A stretch of 64,000 nucleotides of DNA. Source: an uncultured Devosia sp. (GTDB taxonomy: Bacteria; Pseudomonadota; Alphaproteobacteria; Rhizobiales; Devosiaceae). Within the stretch, counting starts at the first letter, position 1. Every line of letters begins with the position of its first letter. The notes under the pieces are model-generated. The model made no database searches. It was not told the DNA's origin and saw only the letters and a list, made by a program, of their open reading frames with translations. Shown here one piece after another: positions 34,394-43,323 of the stretch. Position numbers and translations under genes: made by a program. The stretch lies in NCBI RefSeq assembly GCF_946479885.1, contig NZ_CAMLHM010000013.1, positions 13,008-77,007 of the forward strand, read 5' to 3'.

Positions 34394-34425
34394 AAAGCCC
34401 CGGATCTCCGGGGCTTTTTGTTTTT
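34394..34425 (+). terminator. Terminator before the first flagellin gene
   Basis: AAAGCCCCGG-ATCT-CCGGGGCTTTTT followed by GTTTTT: perfect stem and T-run. It separates flgI-flgJ-flgN and the unknown gene from the flagellin genes. Confidence 0.9.
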
Positions 34426-34562
34426 GGACGCCGTACTATCGAGCGCAATTTGCCCAAATATTCATCAGCCGCTTAATCCTTCTTTAGAGCCTGTCGGATG
34501 AGGATCGCCCTGCCTCAGGAAGAGGCGTTTTAGTTTGCGTAATCCTAGAAAAGGACTCTCAA

Positions 34563-36371
34563 ATGGCCGACATTTCTCTTTCCAAAGCCGTCCGCTCCAA
34601 CCTGCTCTCGCTGAAGGGCACTGCGGACATGATGGCTTCGACCCAGAACCGCCTGTCCACCGGTAACAAGGTGAACTCGGCTCTGGACAATCCTTCCAGC
34701 TGGTTCACTGCACAGGGCCTGTCCAACCGCGCAAGCGACCTGGGCTCCCTGCTCGACTCCATGGCCAACGGCGTCAAGACGCTTGAAGCCGCTGACAATG
34801 GCCTCACCGCCATGACCAAGACCCTGGAATCGATGCAGTCGACCCTCCGCCAGGCTCGCCAGGACAAGTCCTTCCAGACCACTTCGATGACGGTTGACTC
34901 CGCCACGGTTGGTACTTCGGCTGCCGAAAACCTGACCTTCAGCGGCGGTGCATTCACCGCGGCCAAGTCGGTTTCGATCCACAACGGTACCAAGTCCGGC
35001 AACAATGGCTTCGTTGGCGGCAATGGTCGTCTCGGCTTCGCCGGCACTGTTACCCTTCAGGCAACCAGCCTCAATGGCAACGCTGCCGTCTCTGTTGCCC
35101 TGGTCAAGGGCGACACTGCCGAGACTTCGGCCGAGAAGATCAACACCGCGCTGAATGGCGTTGCCGGCGGCAATGGCGGCGTCAAGGCGACCGTTGTTGA
35201 TGGTCAGCTCAAGCTCGAAAGCTCCAAGGGCGAATCCCTGACGCTTGGCGGTACGGCCGCCCAGTTCGCCGGCCTGTCCGCTGGTGCCGCGACTGCCAAT
35301 ACCGACGCGACCCTGGTGGCCGCCGGTGGTACCGACTGGTCCGCTGCCGATCCGGACATGTCTGCCCTCAACGGCAAGACCGTCACCTTCACCAGTGAAG
35401 GCGGCGACACCGCTAGCTACACCTTCACCAACGCTGCTGCCGGCCAGAAGGCTGCTCTCGTTGCCGCTGGTGCCACTGCCGGTTTCACGCTTGCCGGCGT
35501 TGCCGGTGGTGTGAACTTCACCCGTGACGACGGTCGTAACTTCACCGTCGATACCAGCGACGCGGCACTTGGTACCGCTCTGGGTCGTGGCGCCACCACG
35601 ACGACGACCTCGACCAACGGTGTCATCTCTTCGGGCACTGTGACGGCCGTCAACCAGACGTTTGCGGTCAAGAGCGTTGACGCTCTCGTCAGCGAAATCA
35701 ACGCCAACACCGACCTGACCGGCAAGATCCGCGCTTCCAACGACAACGGCAAGCTGCGTATCGAAAACCAGTCGACCAAGGCGCTGGAAATCGCCGGTGC
35801 TGCTGGTGGTGCCGTTACCGGTGCTGCCCTCGCACTGACCGAAGTTGCTGGCAACACGGTCCGTGCTGGCCTGGCCGATCAGTTCAACGAACTGCGCGAC
35901 CAGCTCGACAAGCTCGCCGACGACGCCTCGTTCAACGGTATCAACCTGCTGCGCGGCGACAAGCTGGCCATCACCTTCAACGAAACTGGTACGTCGTCGA
36001 TCGACATCCAGACCGATGACGGCGAGACCATCAACTCGGCAAACCTGGGTGTCTCGACCACCCTGAAGGCATCGGACCTCGACAGCGATGACACCATCGA
36101 CGGCGAACTGTCCAAGCTGAAGACGGCTCTCAACGACGTGCGTTCGCAGGCTTCGAGCTTCGGTTCGAATCTCTCGATCGTGCAGAATCGCCAGACCTTC
36201 ACCAACTCGATGATCAATACGCTGGAAGACGGTGCTGGTAACCTGACCCTGGCCGACATGAACACCGAAGCGGCAAATCTGCTGGCTCTGCAGACCCGTC
36301 AGTCCCTGTCGCAGAACTCGCTGTCGCTGGCCAGCCAGGCCGACCAGTCGATCCTGCAGCTCATCCGCTAA
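34563..36371 (+). CDS. Flagellin 1
   Basis: Filament protein of 602 residues, larger than the roughly 270-400 residues common in alphaproteobacteria. The D0/D1 ends are canonical (SLSKAVRSNLLSLKGTADMMASTQNRLSTG at the start; QTRQSLSQNSLSLASQADQSILQLIR at the end). The large Gly/Ala/Thr-rich centre (about 110-440) is the exposed region and contains Ig-like modules. It is 602 residues, the same as flagellin 2, and shares a 299-bp identical tract with it. A leader of about 100 bases lies between the upstream terminator and the ATG; no clear sigma-54 promoter was found, and a weak CtrA-like TTAA-N7-TTAG is at 34473. Confidence 0.96.
   Translation: MADISLSKAVRSNLLSLKGTADMMASTQNRLSTGNKVNSALDNPSSWFTAQGLSNRASDLGSLLDSMANGVKTLEAADNGLTAMTKTLESMQSTLRQARQDKSFQTTSMTVDSATVGTSAAENLTFSGGAFTAAKSVSIHNGTKSGNNGFVGGNGRLGFAGTVTLQATSLNGNAAVSVALVKGDTAETSAEKINTALNGVAGGNGGVKATVVDGQLKLESSKGESLTLGGTAAQFAGLSAGAATANTDATLVAAGGTDWSAADPDMSALNGKTVTFTSEGGDTASYTFTNAAAGQKAALVAAGATAGFTLAGVAGGVNFTRDDGRNFTVDTSDAALGTALGRGATTTTTSTNGVISSGTVTAVNQTFAVKSVDALVSEINANTDLTGKIRASNDNGKLRIENQSTKALEIAGAAGGAVTGAALALTEVAGNTVRAGLADQFNELRDQLDKLADDASFNGINLLRGDKLAITFNETGTSSIDIQTDDGETINSANLGVSTTLKASDLDSDDTIDGELSKLKTALNDVRSQASSFGSNLSIVQNRQTFTNSMINTLEDGAGNLTLADMNTEAANLLALQTRQSLSQNSLSLASQADQSILQLIR
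35097..35395 (+). repeat. Tract identical to flagellin 2 (copy in flagellin 1)
   Basis: These 299 bases are identical to 37098-37396, including third codon positions, while sequence on both sides differs at silent sites. Confidence 0.9.
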
Positions 36372-36401
36372 TCCGGAAAAAGCCTTACAGGTCAAAGAAT
36401 T

Positions 36402-36434
36402 GGGGCGGGTCGCAAGACCCGCCCCTTCTCTTTT
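36402..36434 (+). terminator. Terminator after flagellin 1
   Basis: GGGGCGGGTC/GACCCGCCCC perfect 10-bp stem with a 4-base loop, then TTCTCTTTT. Confidence 0.88.
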
Positions 36435-36479
36435 GCACCGCTGCTTCTCCACGGCCATTATGGTTTATGACCCGTCAAC

Positions 36480-36495
36480 TGGCATGGTTAACGCC
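36480..36495 (+). promoter_or_regulatory. Possible sigma-54 promoter of flagellin 2
   Basis: TGGCATGGTTAACGCC: good -24 (TGGCATG) and correct spacing to GC, but a weak -12 (ACGC for TTGC). It overlaps the CtrA-type box at 36488-36502, so the two modes may be alternatives. Confidence 0.4.
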
Positions 36496-36502
36496 CCTTT
36501 AA
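36488..36502. promoter_or_regulatory. CtrA-type binding site (TTAA-N7-TTAA) upstream of flagellin 2
   Basis: Perfect TTAACGCCCCTTTAA, about 62 bases before the start codon. Two further TTAA half-sites lie nearby (36491-36520). Confidence 0.58.
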
Positions 36503-36563
36503 CGAACCGCTGTTAACACTTCTTACTAGGGGGCCAAGAAGGCCCAGGGCAAGGATTGCATAA

Positions 36564-38372
36564 ATGTCGGATATCTCCCTTTCAAAGGCCGTTCGGTCCA
36601 ACCTGCTCTCGCTGAAGGGCACCGCCGAGATGATGGAGACGACGCAGAATCGTCTCGCCACTGGCAACAAAGTGAACTCGGCTCTGGACAATCCTTCCAG
36701 CTGGTTCACCGCCAAGGGCCTCACCAACCGCGCCAGCGACCTGGGCTCGCTGATCGACTCCATGGCGAATGGTATCCAGACATTGGAAGCCGCCGACAAT
36801 GGCCTCACCGCCATGACCAAGACCCTGGAATCGATGCAGTCGACCCTGCGCCAGGCGCGTCAGGACAAGTCGTTCCAGACGGCCTCCCTGTCGGTCGACC
36901 CCACCGTCGTCGGCACATCCGCAGCCGAGAACCTGACCTTCAGCGGCGGCGCATTCACCGCCGACCAGTCTGTGTCGATCCACAACGGCACCAAGACCGG
37001 TAACAATGGCTTCGTTGGCGGCAATGGTCGTCTCGGCTTCGCCGGCACTGTTACCGTGCAGGCCACGAGCCTCAACGCCAACGCTGCCGTCTCCGTGGCC
37101 CTGGTCAAGGGCGACACTGCCGAGACTTCGGCCGAGAAGATCAACACCGCGCTGAATGGCGTTGCCGGCGGCAATGGCGGCGTCAAGGCGACCGTTGTTG
37201 ATGGTCAGCTCAAGCTCGAAAGCTCCAAGGGCGAATCCCTGACGCTTGGCGGTACGGCCGCCCAGTTCGCCGGCCTGTCCGCTGGTGCCGCGACTGCCAA
37301 TACCGACGCGACCCTGGTGGCCGCCGGTGGTACCGACTGGTCCGCTGCCGATCCGGACATGTCTGCCCTCAACGGCAAGACCGTCACCTTCACCAGCGAA
37401 GGCGGCGACACGGCCACCTACACCTTTACCAACGCCGCTGCAGGCCAGAAGGCCGCGCTCATTGCTGCTGGCGCCACCGCCGGCTTCACCCTGGCTGGCG
37501 TAGCCGCTGGTATCAACTTTACCCGTGACGACGGTCGTAACTTCACCGTCGATACCAGCGACGCCGCCCTGGGCACTGCCCTGGGCCGTGGCGCCACCAC
37601 GACGACGACCTCGACCAACGGTGTTATCTCTTCGGGCACCGTGACCGCCGTCAACCAGACGTTTGCGGTCAAGACCATCGATACGCTGGTCAGCGAGATC
37701 AACGCCAATACCAACCTGACCGGCAAGATCCGCGCTTCCAACGACAACGGCCGGCTGCGTATCGAAAACCAGTCGACCCAGCCGCTGAAAATCGCCGGTG
37801 CTGCCGGTGGTGCAGTCACAGGCTCCGCCATCGCCCTGACCGAGATTACCGGCAACTCGGTTCGCGCCGGCCTGGCCGATCAGTTCAACGAACTGCGCGA
37901 CCAGCTTGATAAGCTCGCCGACGATGCCTCGTTCAACGGTATCAACCTGCTGCGCGGCGACAAGCTGGCCATCACCTTCAACGAAACCGGTACGTCGTCG
38001 ATCGACATCCAGACCGAGGACGGGGAAACGATCAACGCCTTCAACCTGGGCGTACCCACCCAGCTTGAAGAAAAGCAGCTCGACAGTGACAACACCATCG
38101 ACGGCCTGCTGACCGACGTGAAGGCGGCGCTGGACCAGGTCCGCTCGCAGGCTTCGACCTTCGGCTCGAACCTGTCGATCGTGCAGAACCGCAAGGCCTT
38201 CACGACCTCGATGATCGATACGCTGGAAACCGGCGCCGGCAACCTGACGCTGGCCGACATGAACACCGAAGCGGCTAACCTGCTGGCTCTCCAGACTCGC
38301 CAGCAGCTGTCGCAGAACTCCCTGTCGCTGGCCAGCCAGGCCGACCAGTCGATCCTGCAGCTCCTGCGCTAA
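36564..38372 (+). CDS. Flagellin 2
   Basis: Second 602-residue flagellin, closely similar to flagellin 1 over its whole length and nearly identical between about residues 130 and 350. D0/D1 ends are intact, so it should assemble. Its codon use in the ends differs more from flagellin 1 than in the centre, the reverse of the usual pattern. It has its own upstream regulatory sites and terminator, so the two flagellins can be expressed separately. Confidence 0.96.
   Translation: MSDISLSKAVRSNLLSLKGTAEMMETTQNRLATGNKVNSALDNPSSWFTAKGLTNRASDLGSLIDSMANGIQTLEAADNGLTAMTKTLESMQSTLRQARQDKSFQTASLSVDPTVVGTSAAENLTFSGGAFTADQSVSIHNGTKTGNNGFVGGNGRLGFAGTVTVQATSLNANAAVSVALVKGDTAETSAEKINTALNGVAGGNGGVKATVVDGQLKLESSKGESLTLGGTAAQFAGLSAGAATANTDATLVAAGGTDWSAADPDMSALNGKTVTFTSEGGDTATYTFTNAAAGQKAALIAAGATAGFTLAGVAAGINFTRDDGRNFTVDTSDAALGTALGRGATTTTTSTNGVISSGTVTAVNQTFAVKTIDTLVSEINANTNLTGKIRASNDNGRLRIENQSTQPLKIAGAAGGAVTGSAIALTEITGNSVRAGLADQFNELRDQLDKLADDASFNGINLLRGDKLAITFNETGTSSIDIQTEDGETINAFNLGVPTQLEEKQLDSDNTIDGLLTDVKAALDQVRSQASTFGSNLSIVQNRKAFTTSMIDTLETGAGNLTLADMNTEAANLLALQTRQQLSQNSLSLASQADQSILQLLR
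37098..37396 (+). repeat. Tract identical to flagellin 1 (copy in flagellin 2)
   Basis: Partner of 35097-35395, at a spacing of 2001 bases. Confidence 0.9.
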
Positions 38373-38398
38373 ACGCTCCGTTCAGGACGAAATACCTC

Positions 38399-38431
38399 GA
38401 AGGCGGGCCATGTGCCCGCCTTCATTGTTTT
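38399..38431 (+). terminator. Terminator after flagellin 2
   Basis: GAAGGCGGGC-CATGT-GCCCGCCTTC perfect 10-bp stem followed by ATTGTTTTC. Confidence 0.85.
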
Positions 38432-38489
38432 CGCGTTGGTGGCGAGCTAGACCAATCAGGACGAGTTACGAGTCGCGGAGGCTGGCAGA

Positions 38490-38915
38490 ATGGCACTCAA
38501 GGTGGAACTGAAGCCTGGCGAAAAGCTGCTGGTGGGCAATTGCATCATCACCAATTCGGACCAGCGCACCCGCCTCTTCATCGAGGGACGCGCGCCGATC
38601 CTGCGGGAAAAGGACATTCTCACGTCCGAGACGGCGACCACGCCCGCCAAGCGCATCTACCTGGCGGTGCAGCTCATGTATATCGACGAGGATCTAGACA
38701 CAGCCAGGACCGCCTACACCGCCCTGTCGAGGGACTTTCTCGAGGCTGTCCCGTCGGCTCTGGACATCATTAACCAAATCAATAACGAGATATTAACTGG
38801 GGCTCTGTACAAAGCTCTGAAGGCCGCTCAACGGCTGACAGAGTACGAACAGGAACTGCTTTCCCATGCATCAGCAAGGCGCACAAGCCTACCAGCAGAC
38901 GACGAAGATCGTTGA
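38490..38915 (+). CDS. flbT: Flagellin post-transcriptional regulator FlbT
   Basis: A 141-residue protein matching FlbT (LKVELKPGEKLLVGNCIITNSDQRTRLFIEGRAPILREKDIL; RIYLAVQLMYIDEDLDTARTAY). In Caulobacter FlbT binds the flagellin mRNA leader and promotes its decay until the hook is finished; in other rhizobial species its sign can differ. Its 3' end overlaps flaF by 50 bases. The genes lie just downstream of the two flagellin genes they are expected to control. Confidence 0.95.
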   Translation: MALKVELKPGEKLLVGNCIITNSDQRTRLFIEGRAPILREKDILTSETATTPAKRIYLAVQLMYIDEDLDTARTAYTALSRDFLEAVPSALDIINQINNEILTGALYKALKAAQRLTEYEQELLSHASARRTSLPADDEDR

Positions 38916-39240
38916 GTCGGCCCGGGAGCGTGAATCGGCGCTCCTGATGAAGGCAGCCGCCGGCCTGCAGCGGGTGAAGGACGAGTGGGCAACCGGCACC
39001 GACCAGGATCTCAAGGCCGCACTGACCTTCAACCGCAAGATCTGGACCATCTTCATGGCCGCGGTGACCAAGGAAGATAGTGCCCTCCCCCGTGAAATCC
39101 GTCAGAACATCGCCAATCTGGGCATGTTCATCATGAACCAGACCCGCGAGATCCTGTTGGACCTCAATCCGCAGCCACAGCAACTCGATGTGCTGGTCCG
39201 GCTCAATCGCCAGATCGCCGCTGGCTTGCGCGGTAACTGA
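38866..39240 (+). CDS. flaF: Flagellin synthesis regulator FlaF
   Basis: A 124-residue protein with FlaF features (ALTFNRKIWTIFMAAVTKEDSALPREIRQNIANLGMFIMNQT). FlaF works with FlbT and is needed for flagellin translation or secretion in alphaproteobacteria. The 50-base overlap with flbT implies coupled translation. A bidirectional terminator follows. Confidence 0.95.
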   Translation: MHQQGAQAYQQTTKIVESARERESALLMKAAAGLQRVKDEWATGTDQDLKAALTFNRKIWTIFMAAVTKEDSALPREIRQNIANLGMFIMNQTREILLDLNPQPQQLDVLVRLNRQIAAGLRGN

Positions 39241-39259
39241 ACGCAAATTCCCGAATGAC

Positions 39260-39297
39260 AAAAAACCCCCTCGGCGACGCCGTGGGGGTTTTTGTTT
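39260..39297. terminator. Bidirectional terminator between flaF and flgL
   Basis: AAAAACCCCC...GGGGGTTTTT with an inner GGC/GCC stem. It serves the converging flaF and flgL transcripts. Confidence 0.9.
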
Positions 39298-39312
39298 GCA
39301 GCCCGTTCGGCG

Positions 39313-41385
39313 CTAGAGGAAGTTGACCAGGCTCAGCTTGCTCACCATCGAGGTCGCCTGATAGCTCGCCTGCAGGCGCGTCTGCAGCGCCATGATCTCC
39401 ATGGCCACATCTTCCTTGCTCACCGTCTCGACATCGCTCAGCAGGTTATCGAGCTGCGCCTTGTAGTTGACGTGACGCTGGGACGAGGTGTTGAGCGAGA
39501 TCCGCGCCACCGCCAGTTCCATGGTCAGGATTTCCACCGAGCCGCGTTCGGCGTTGTGCGACTCCGATAGCTGTGCCTGCTGCCGGGTGGCCATGGCGTC
39601 AAACCGGCCATTGGCGCTGCGGCGATCGGCGGCAACCGCCTTCTCGTAAGCGGCAAGGTCGGCAGCGCGTTGCACGGGGTTGAGTTGGGCCATCGCGGCG
39701 AGCCGCATAGGCTCCCGTGAAGCCAGGATGTTTTCTTCGGTCGGATAGGTCTCGACCGACAGCGAAGCCATCGTCCGCACCAGCTTCAGCAGCCCCGATT
39801 CATTGCCCTGGATGCCGTAGGCAACGCGCGTGGCGTCATCGACCTGAGCCGTCACGCTCTGGCGGGGGTTGCCCTCGGCGGCCGCGGCAGCCTCGGTGGC
39901 CACCACATTCAGCGCCTTGGCAAAGTTGGCGGTGGTTTCGCCAACAGTGGCGCCGATCGAGAACTGGCCGGCGCCGGCTTTGCCGGTTACCGCGGTCAGC
40001 GACAGGACACGCGTGTTTCCGCCGGGCTCGGTGAGCGTTATCTGCACGGCCTCGCCGGCCGCAGGATTGGCGGCGAAGGTGGCGGTCACGGCGCTGGGAT
40101 CGGCCGCCGAATAGGCCGTGGTGATATTGGCGGTGCTGGCCGACACACTGCTGATCTGGAAGCCATGGCTGGGGGAGACGGGAGCGGTCTCGCTCAGCCG
40201 CACGGCATTGGTGGCCGTGTTGGTGCCGATCTCCATCCGGCCCAGGCCTTCCCCGGCCACTGCCGGCGACTGTCCCGTATACCACATGATGGTGTCGGTC
40301 GCGTCGGCGACGCGCAGCGCGGTCGCATTGGCAAAACCGCCGCCACCATTCTGGACACGCAGCACCGGCTCGCCGGCGCCGTTGAAGAAGTTTGCCGCTG
40401 CCGCGAAATTGGATGCGCCGGAGAGTTGGGTCTCGCCAACAGCGACCAGCTTCGCATTAAGCGCTGCCTGGAAATTGGTGGCCGTTACACCGGCATCCGC
40501 GCCGATGATGAATTCGTCGGTGCCGCCGTTGGATTCAGCGGCAGTAGTCGCACGCAGGGTGATCTGGGTCTCGGTACCGTCTGGCAGGGTGAAACCCATG
40601 GTTACGGTCTGCCCCGACTTGATCTGTTCGGCCGGATCAGGCTGGAACGTGACCGTGAGGTTTTTGGCGACCGGCGGGACCGAAACGACGGGCGAGGTAT
40701 AGGTCAGGGCCGAAGGCGCCGCCGTCGACGAGATGGTGGAGAGCTTGTAGCCGAACGGATGCACCCCGTCTTCGCTGAGCGTCAGCACCGAGGCGGTTGC
40801 CGGGCCAGGCACCGGCGGGTCACCGACGACCAGGGCGGAGTTCAGCCGACCCAGCCCGTCATCGCCGATATCGGCCGCCTTGCGTTCGTTGAGGACGGTC
40901 TTGAACCCGGCCTTGCCCCCCTGCCCGTCGAGCAGCACATTGGTATCAGGCAGCGGCGCACGGTCGGTATTGGAGCCGCCGAACAGGTAGCGCCCGGCGA
41001 CGTCGGAATTAAGCAGGGTCACAAGCTCGTCCAGCCGCGCCCTGGAGAGGCCCGGCAGCGTCGCCATATTGATATTGTTGGTGCCGTACTGCCCCTGCAC
41101 CGCCGCATTGCGGGCTTCTGCCTCCATGGCATCCATGCGGGTGATGGTCTTGTCGAGAAAGCTCAGGCGCAGGTTGACCGTATCGATATTGGCCGAGAAG
41201 CCTTCAATCTTGCCCAGGCGCGAGCGCACCGACAGCGACATCGGCAGGTCCCGGCCCATCTCGGACAGCTTGGACGCTTTGTCGCCGGTACCGAGCTGCA
41301 TCTGCAGCGTGGCGAACTTGTCCTGCATCTGGGAGATGACGCCGAACCCGGTCTGGAGCGGGAACATGGATTTGTTGACGATCAT
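39313..41385 (-). CDS. flgL: Hook-filament junction protein FlgL (HAP3), enlarged
   Basis: Flagellin-like N-terminus (FGVISQMQDKFATLQMQLGTGDKASKLSEMGRDLPMSLSVRSRL), GRYLFGGSNTDRAPL, and an axial C-terminus (QTRLQASYQATSMVSKLSLVNFL) identify FlgL. At 690 residues it is about twice the usual size. The extra length is a central region (about 190-540) with two similar beta-modules (HPFGYKLSTISSTA... and SHGFQISSVSASTA...). It is the third gene of flgE-flgK-flgL. Confidence 0.92.
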   Translation of the reverse strand: MIVNKSMFPLQTGFGVISQMQDKFATLQMQLGTGDKASKLSEMGRDLPMSLSVRSRLGKIEGFSANIDTVNLRLSFLDKTITRMDAMEAEARNAAVQGQYGTNNINMATLPGLSRARLDELVTLLNSDVAGRYLFGGSNTDRAPLPDTNVLLDGQGGKAGFKTVLNERKAADIGDDGLGRLNSALVVGDPPVPGPATASVLTLSEDGVHPFGYKLSTISSTAAPSALTYTSPVVSVPPVAKNLTVTFQPDPAEQIKSGQTVTMGFTLPDGTETQITLRATTAAESNGGTDEFIIGADAGVTATNFQAALNAKLVAVGETQLSGASNFAAAANFFNGAGEPVLRVQNGGGGFANATALRVADATDTIMWYTGQSPAVAGEGLGRMEIGTNTATNAVRLSETAPVSPSHGFQISSVSASTANITTAYSAADPSAVTATFAANPAAGEAVQITLTEPGGNTRVLSLTAVTGKAGAGQFSIGATVGETTANFAKALNVVATEAAAAAEGNPRQSVTAQVDDATRVAYGIQGNESGLLKLVRTMASLSVETYPTEENILASREPMRLAAMAQLNPVQRAADLAAYEKAVAADRRSANGRFDAMATRQQAQLSESHNAERGSVEILTMELAVARISLNTSSQRHVNYKAQLDNLLSDVETVSKEDVAMEIMALQTRLQASYQATSMVSKLSLVNFL

Positions 41386-41415
41386 CTTACGCTACTCCTC
41401 TACCGCACACAGCCA

Positions 41416-43254
41416 TCACGTCGACGCCAGCAAGGCATCGAGCAGTTCCTTGACGACGGAAACCACTCGCGCATTGGCAGCGTAGGCGTTCTGCAACTCC
41501 ATCAGGCGGGCCATTTCCTCGTCGACATTGACCCCGTATTCGCTCTGCATCTGGTCGACGATCGTATCGAGCGTCAGCTGGCGGTCATCGCGCTTGGTGA
41601 GAGCCGCATTGACCGTCGAACCCTGGAAGCCGACGATCTGCGAGATGACCTCGCTGAGATTTCCGGTGAGCTGGAAACGTCCGGTATTGGCGGCAGGATT
41701 GCCACCCGACACGAACTGCATCTTGCTGAGTTGGTCGATGACATAGTCGGCGCGATCTGAATCGCCCAGCGTACCGCCAACCTCGTACTGCACCAGCAGG
41801 CGATTGTCGGCGACGACCGCCGGATTGATCGAGATACGGGCCGCGAAGCCCTGTATCTGCTGCGGATCGGTATCGAGGTTGTTGGTGAAGGCCTTGTTGC
41901 CCTGGTCGACGAACAGGTTGAAGCCGAGCCCGGCGCCCTGCAGCCCCGTGGAGCTCGAGCGCGCGACCGCGGTGCGCACGTCGGTCCGGCCAGCCGCGCC
42001 ATCGTCGAGGATGCGCAGGTTGTTCGCCCCGGTGCTGGTGATATCGAGGTTCGGCAGCTTGGCATCGAGCGCCGCAGCGACTGCAGCCGCGCCGGTCGAA
42101 AAGTCGACGCCGATCACCCGCTGGCCGGAGGCGTCCACATAGTCCGACGCTTCGGCCGTGTTGATGATGCGGACGCGCTTCTCGACGCCATCCTCGGCAT
42201 AGGTCAGCAGGACGTCATTGCCCGGCGCCAGGTTGGAAATATCGACATCGAGCCCGGCTGCCGCGCCGCTGGTAGCCGCAACGCCGGCACTCTTGTTGGT
42301 CGAAAATGCCAAGGCCAGACCGGCTGCGATCTGGTCGAGCTGCTCCTGTGCTTCGACCAGCGTCCGGTCGCGCAACGTCACCAGGCCGCCCAGCTCGCCG
42401 CCCTGCAGCACACCCTGCGTCACCAAATCGATGGTGAGACCCGAGGGCGTCGTCAGCGTCATCTTGCCGACCTTGGTCTGTGCCGGGTCGGGATCGAAGA
42501 TCGAATTGGGTGACAGGTTGCCGGCGCTCTCGAACTTGAAGGTCGAGATGCCATTGTCGATCAGGCCTACGCCCGAGCGCGTCATCAGCGCCACCGTGCC
42601 GTCGGCACGATAGTCGGCCCGCACGTCAATCATCTCGGCCACCGACCCGACCAGCCGGTCGCGCTGATCGAGCAGCGCGGCGCGGGCCGTTTCGGTCATG
42701 CCCAGATCGAGCATGCGATTGTTGACTTCGGCGAGCGAGCTCAGCATCCCGTTGAGATTGTGGACGTCTGACGCGATCTGCCCTTCCGTCTCCTGGCGCA
42801 TGCCCTGGATGGTGCTGGACAGGCGGTTTAGGGTCTCCACCATGCTCTGTGCGGCGGACACGGCCTGGGCGCGGGAATTGTAGTCATCCGGGCTGGTCGC
42901 AATGCCCTGCAGGGCGTTCTGCAGCCCGCTGAAGACCTTGTCGAGCGAGCCCGCCGTGCCCGGCTTGCCCAGAAAGCCCTGCAGCCGATCGAGATAGCTG
43001 GCGCTGACGCTGGAATTCGCCGTGTCTGACACCTGGCGGTTGTAATAGGCCTGCAGGCTGGAATTGAAGGCCCGGTTGGTGCCGACCGAGCGGGCGTAGC
43101 TGCTGTCCTGCGAATTGTAGTCGACAATGTTCAGCTGCTGCCGGTGATATCCGGGCGTACCCGAATTGGCGATATTCCGGCTCAGAATGTCGAGGGAATC
43201 CTGGTTGACCCGCAGACCGGACACAGCATTCGTGAGTGATGACGTCAGGCCCAT
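41416..43254 (-). CDS. flgK: Hook-associated protein FlgK (HAP1)
   Basis: A 612-residue protein with the N-terminal axial motif (LTNAVSGLRVNQDSLDILSRNIANSGTPGYHRQQLNIV), the FlgK loop region (VSDTANSSVSASYLDRLQGFLG), and the C-terminal NVDEEMARLMELQNAYAANARVVSVVKELLDALL. It forms the first junction ring between hook and filament. Between flgE (69-base gap) and flgL (30-base gap), in one orientation. Confidence 0.96.
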   Translation of the reverse strand: MGLTSSLTNAVSGLRVNQDSLDILSRNIANSGTPGYHRQQLNIVDYNSQDSSYARSVGTNRAFNSSLQAYYNRQVSDTANSSVSASYLDRLQGFLGKPGTAGSLDKVFSGLQNALQGIATSPDDYNSRAQAVSAAQSMVETLNRLSSTIQGMRQETEGQIASDVHNLNGMLSSLAEVNNRMLDLGMTETARAALLDQRDRLVGSVAEMIDVRADYRADGTVALMTRSGVGLIDNGISTFKFESAGNLSPNSIFDPDPAQTKVGKMTLTTPSGLTIDLVTQGVLQGGELGGLVTLRDRTLVEAQEQLDQIAAGLALAFSTNKSAGVAATSGAAAGLDVDISNLAPGNDVLLTYAEDGVEKRVRIINTAEASDYVDASGQRVIGVDFSTGAAAVAAALDAKLPNLDITSTGANNLRILDDGAAGRTDVRTAVARSSSTGLQGAGLGFNLFVDQGNKAFTNNLDTDPQQIQGFAARISINPAVVADNRLLVQYEVGGTLGDSDRADYVIDQLSKMQFVSGGNPAANTGRFQLTGNLSEVISQIVGFQGSTVNAALTKRDDRQLTLDTIVDQMQSEYGVNVDEEMARLMELQNAYAANARVVSVVKELLDALLAST

Positions 43255-43323
43255 TGAGGGGACTCCACACTGAGAAATCCGGCCCGGAACCCTGGTCCCG
43301 GACCGCTACTGGCTGGACCCGCC

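Noticed and set aside
34441..34545. ftr-like site (GGGCAAATTGCG on the minus strand) and a GG-N11-GC sigma-54 element before flagellin 1
   Set aside because: The palindrome is only half-conserved and the promoter spacing is 11 instead of 10, so neither is reported as a feature.
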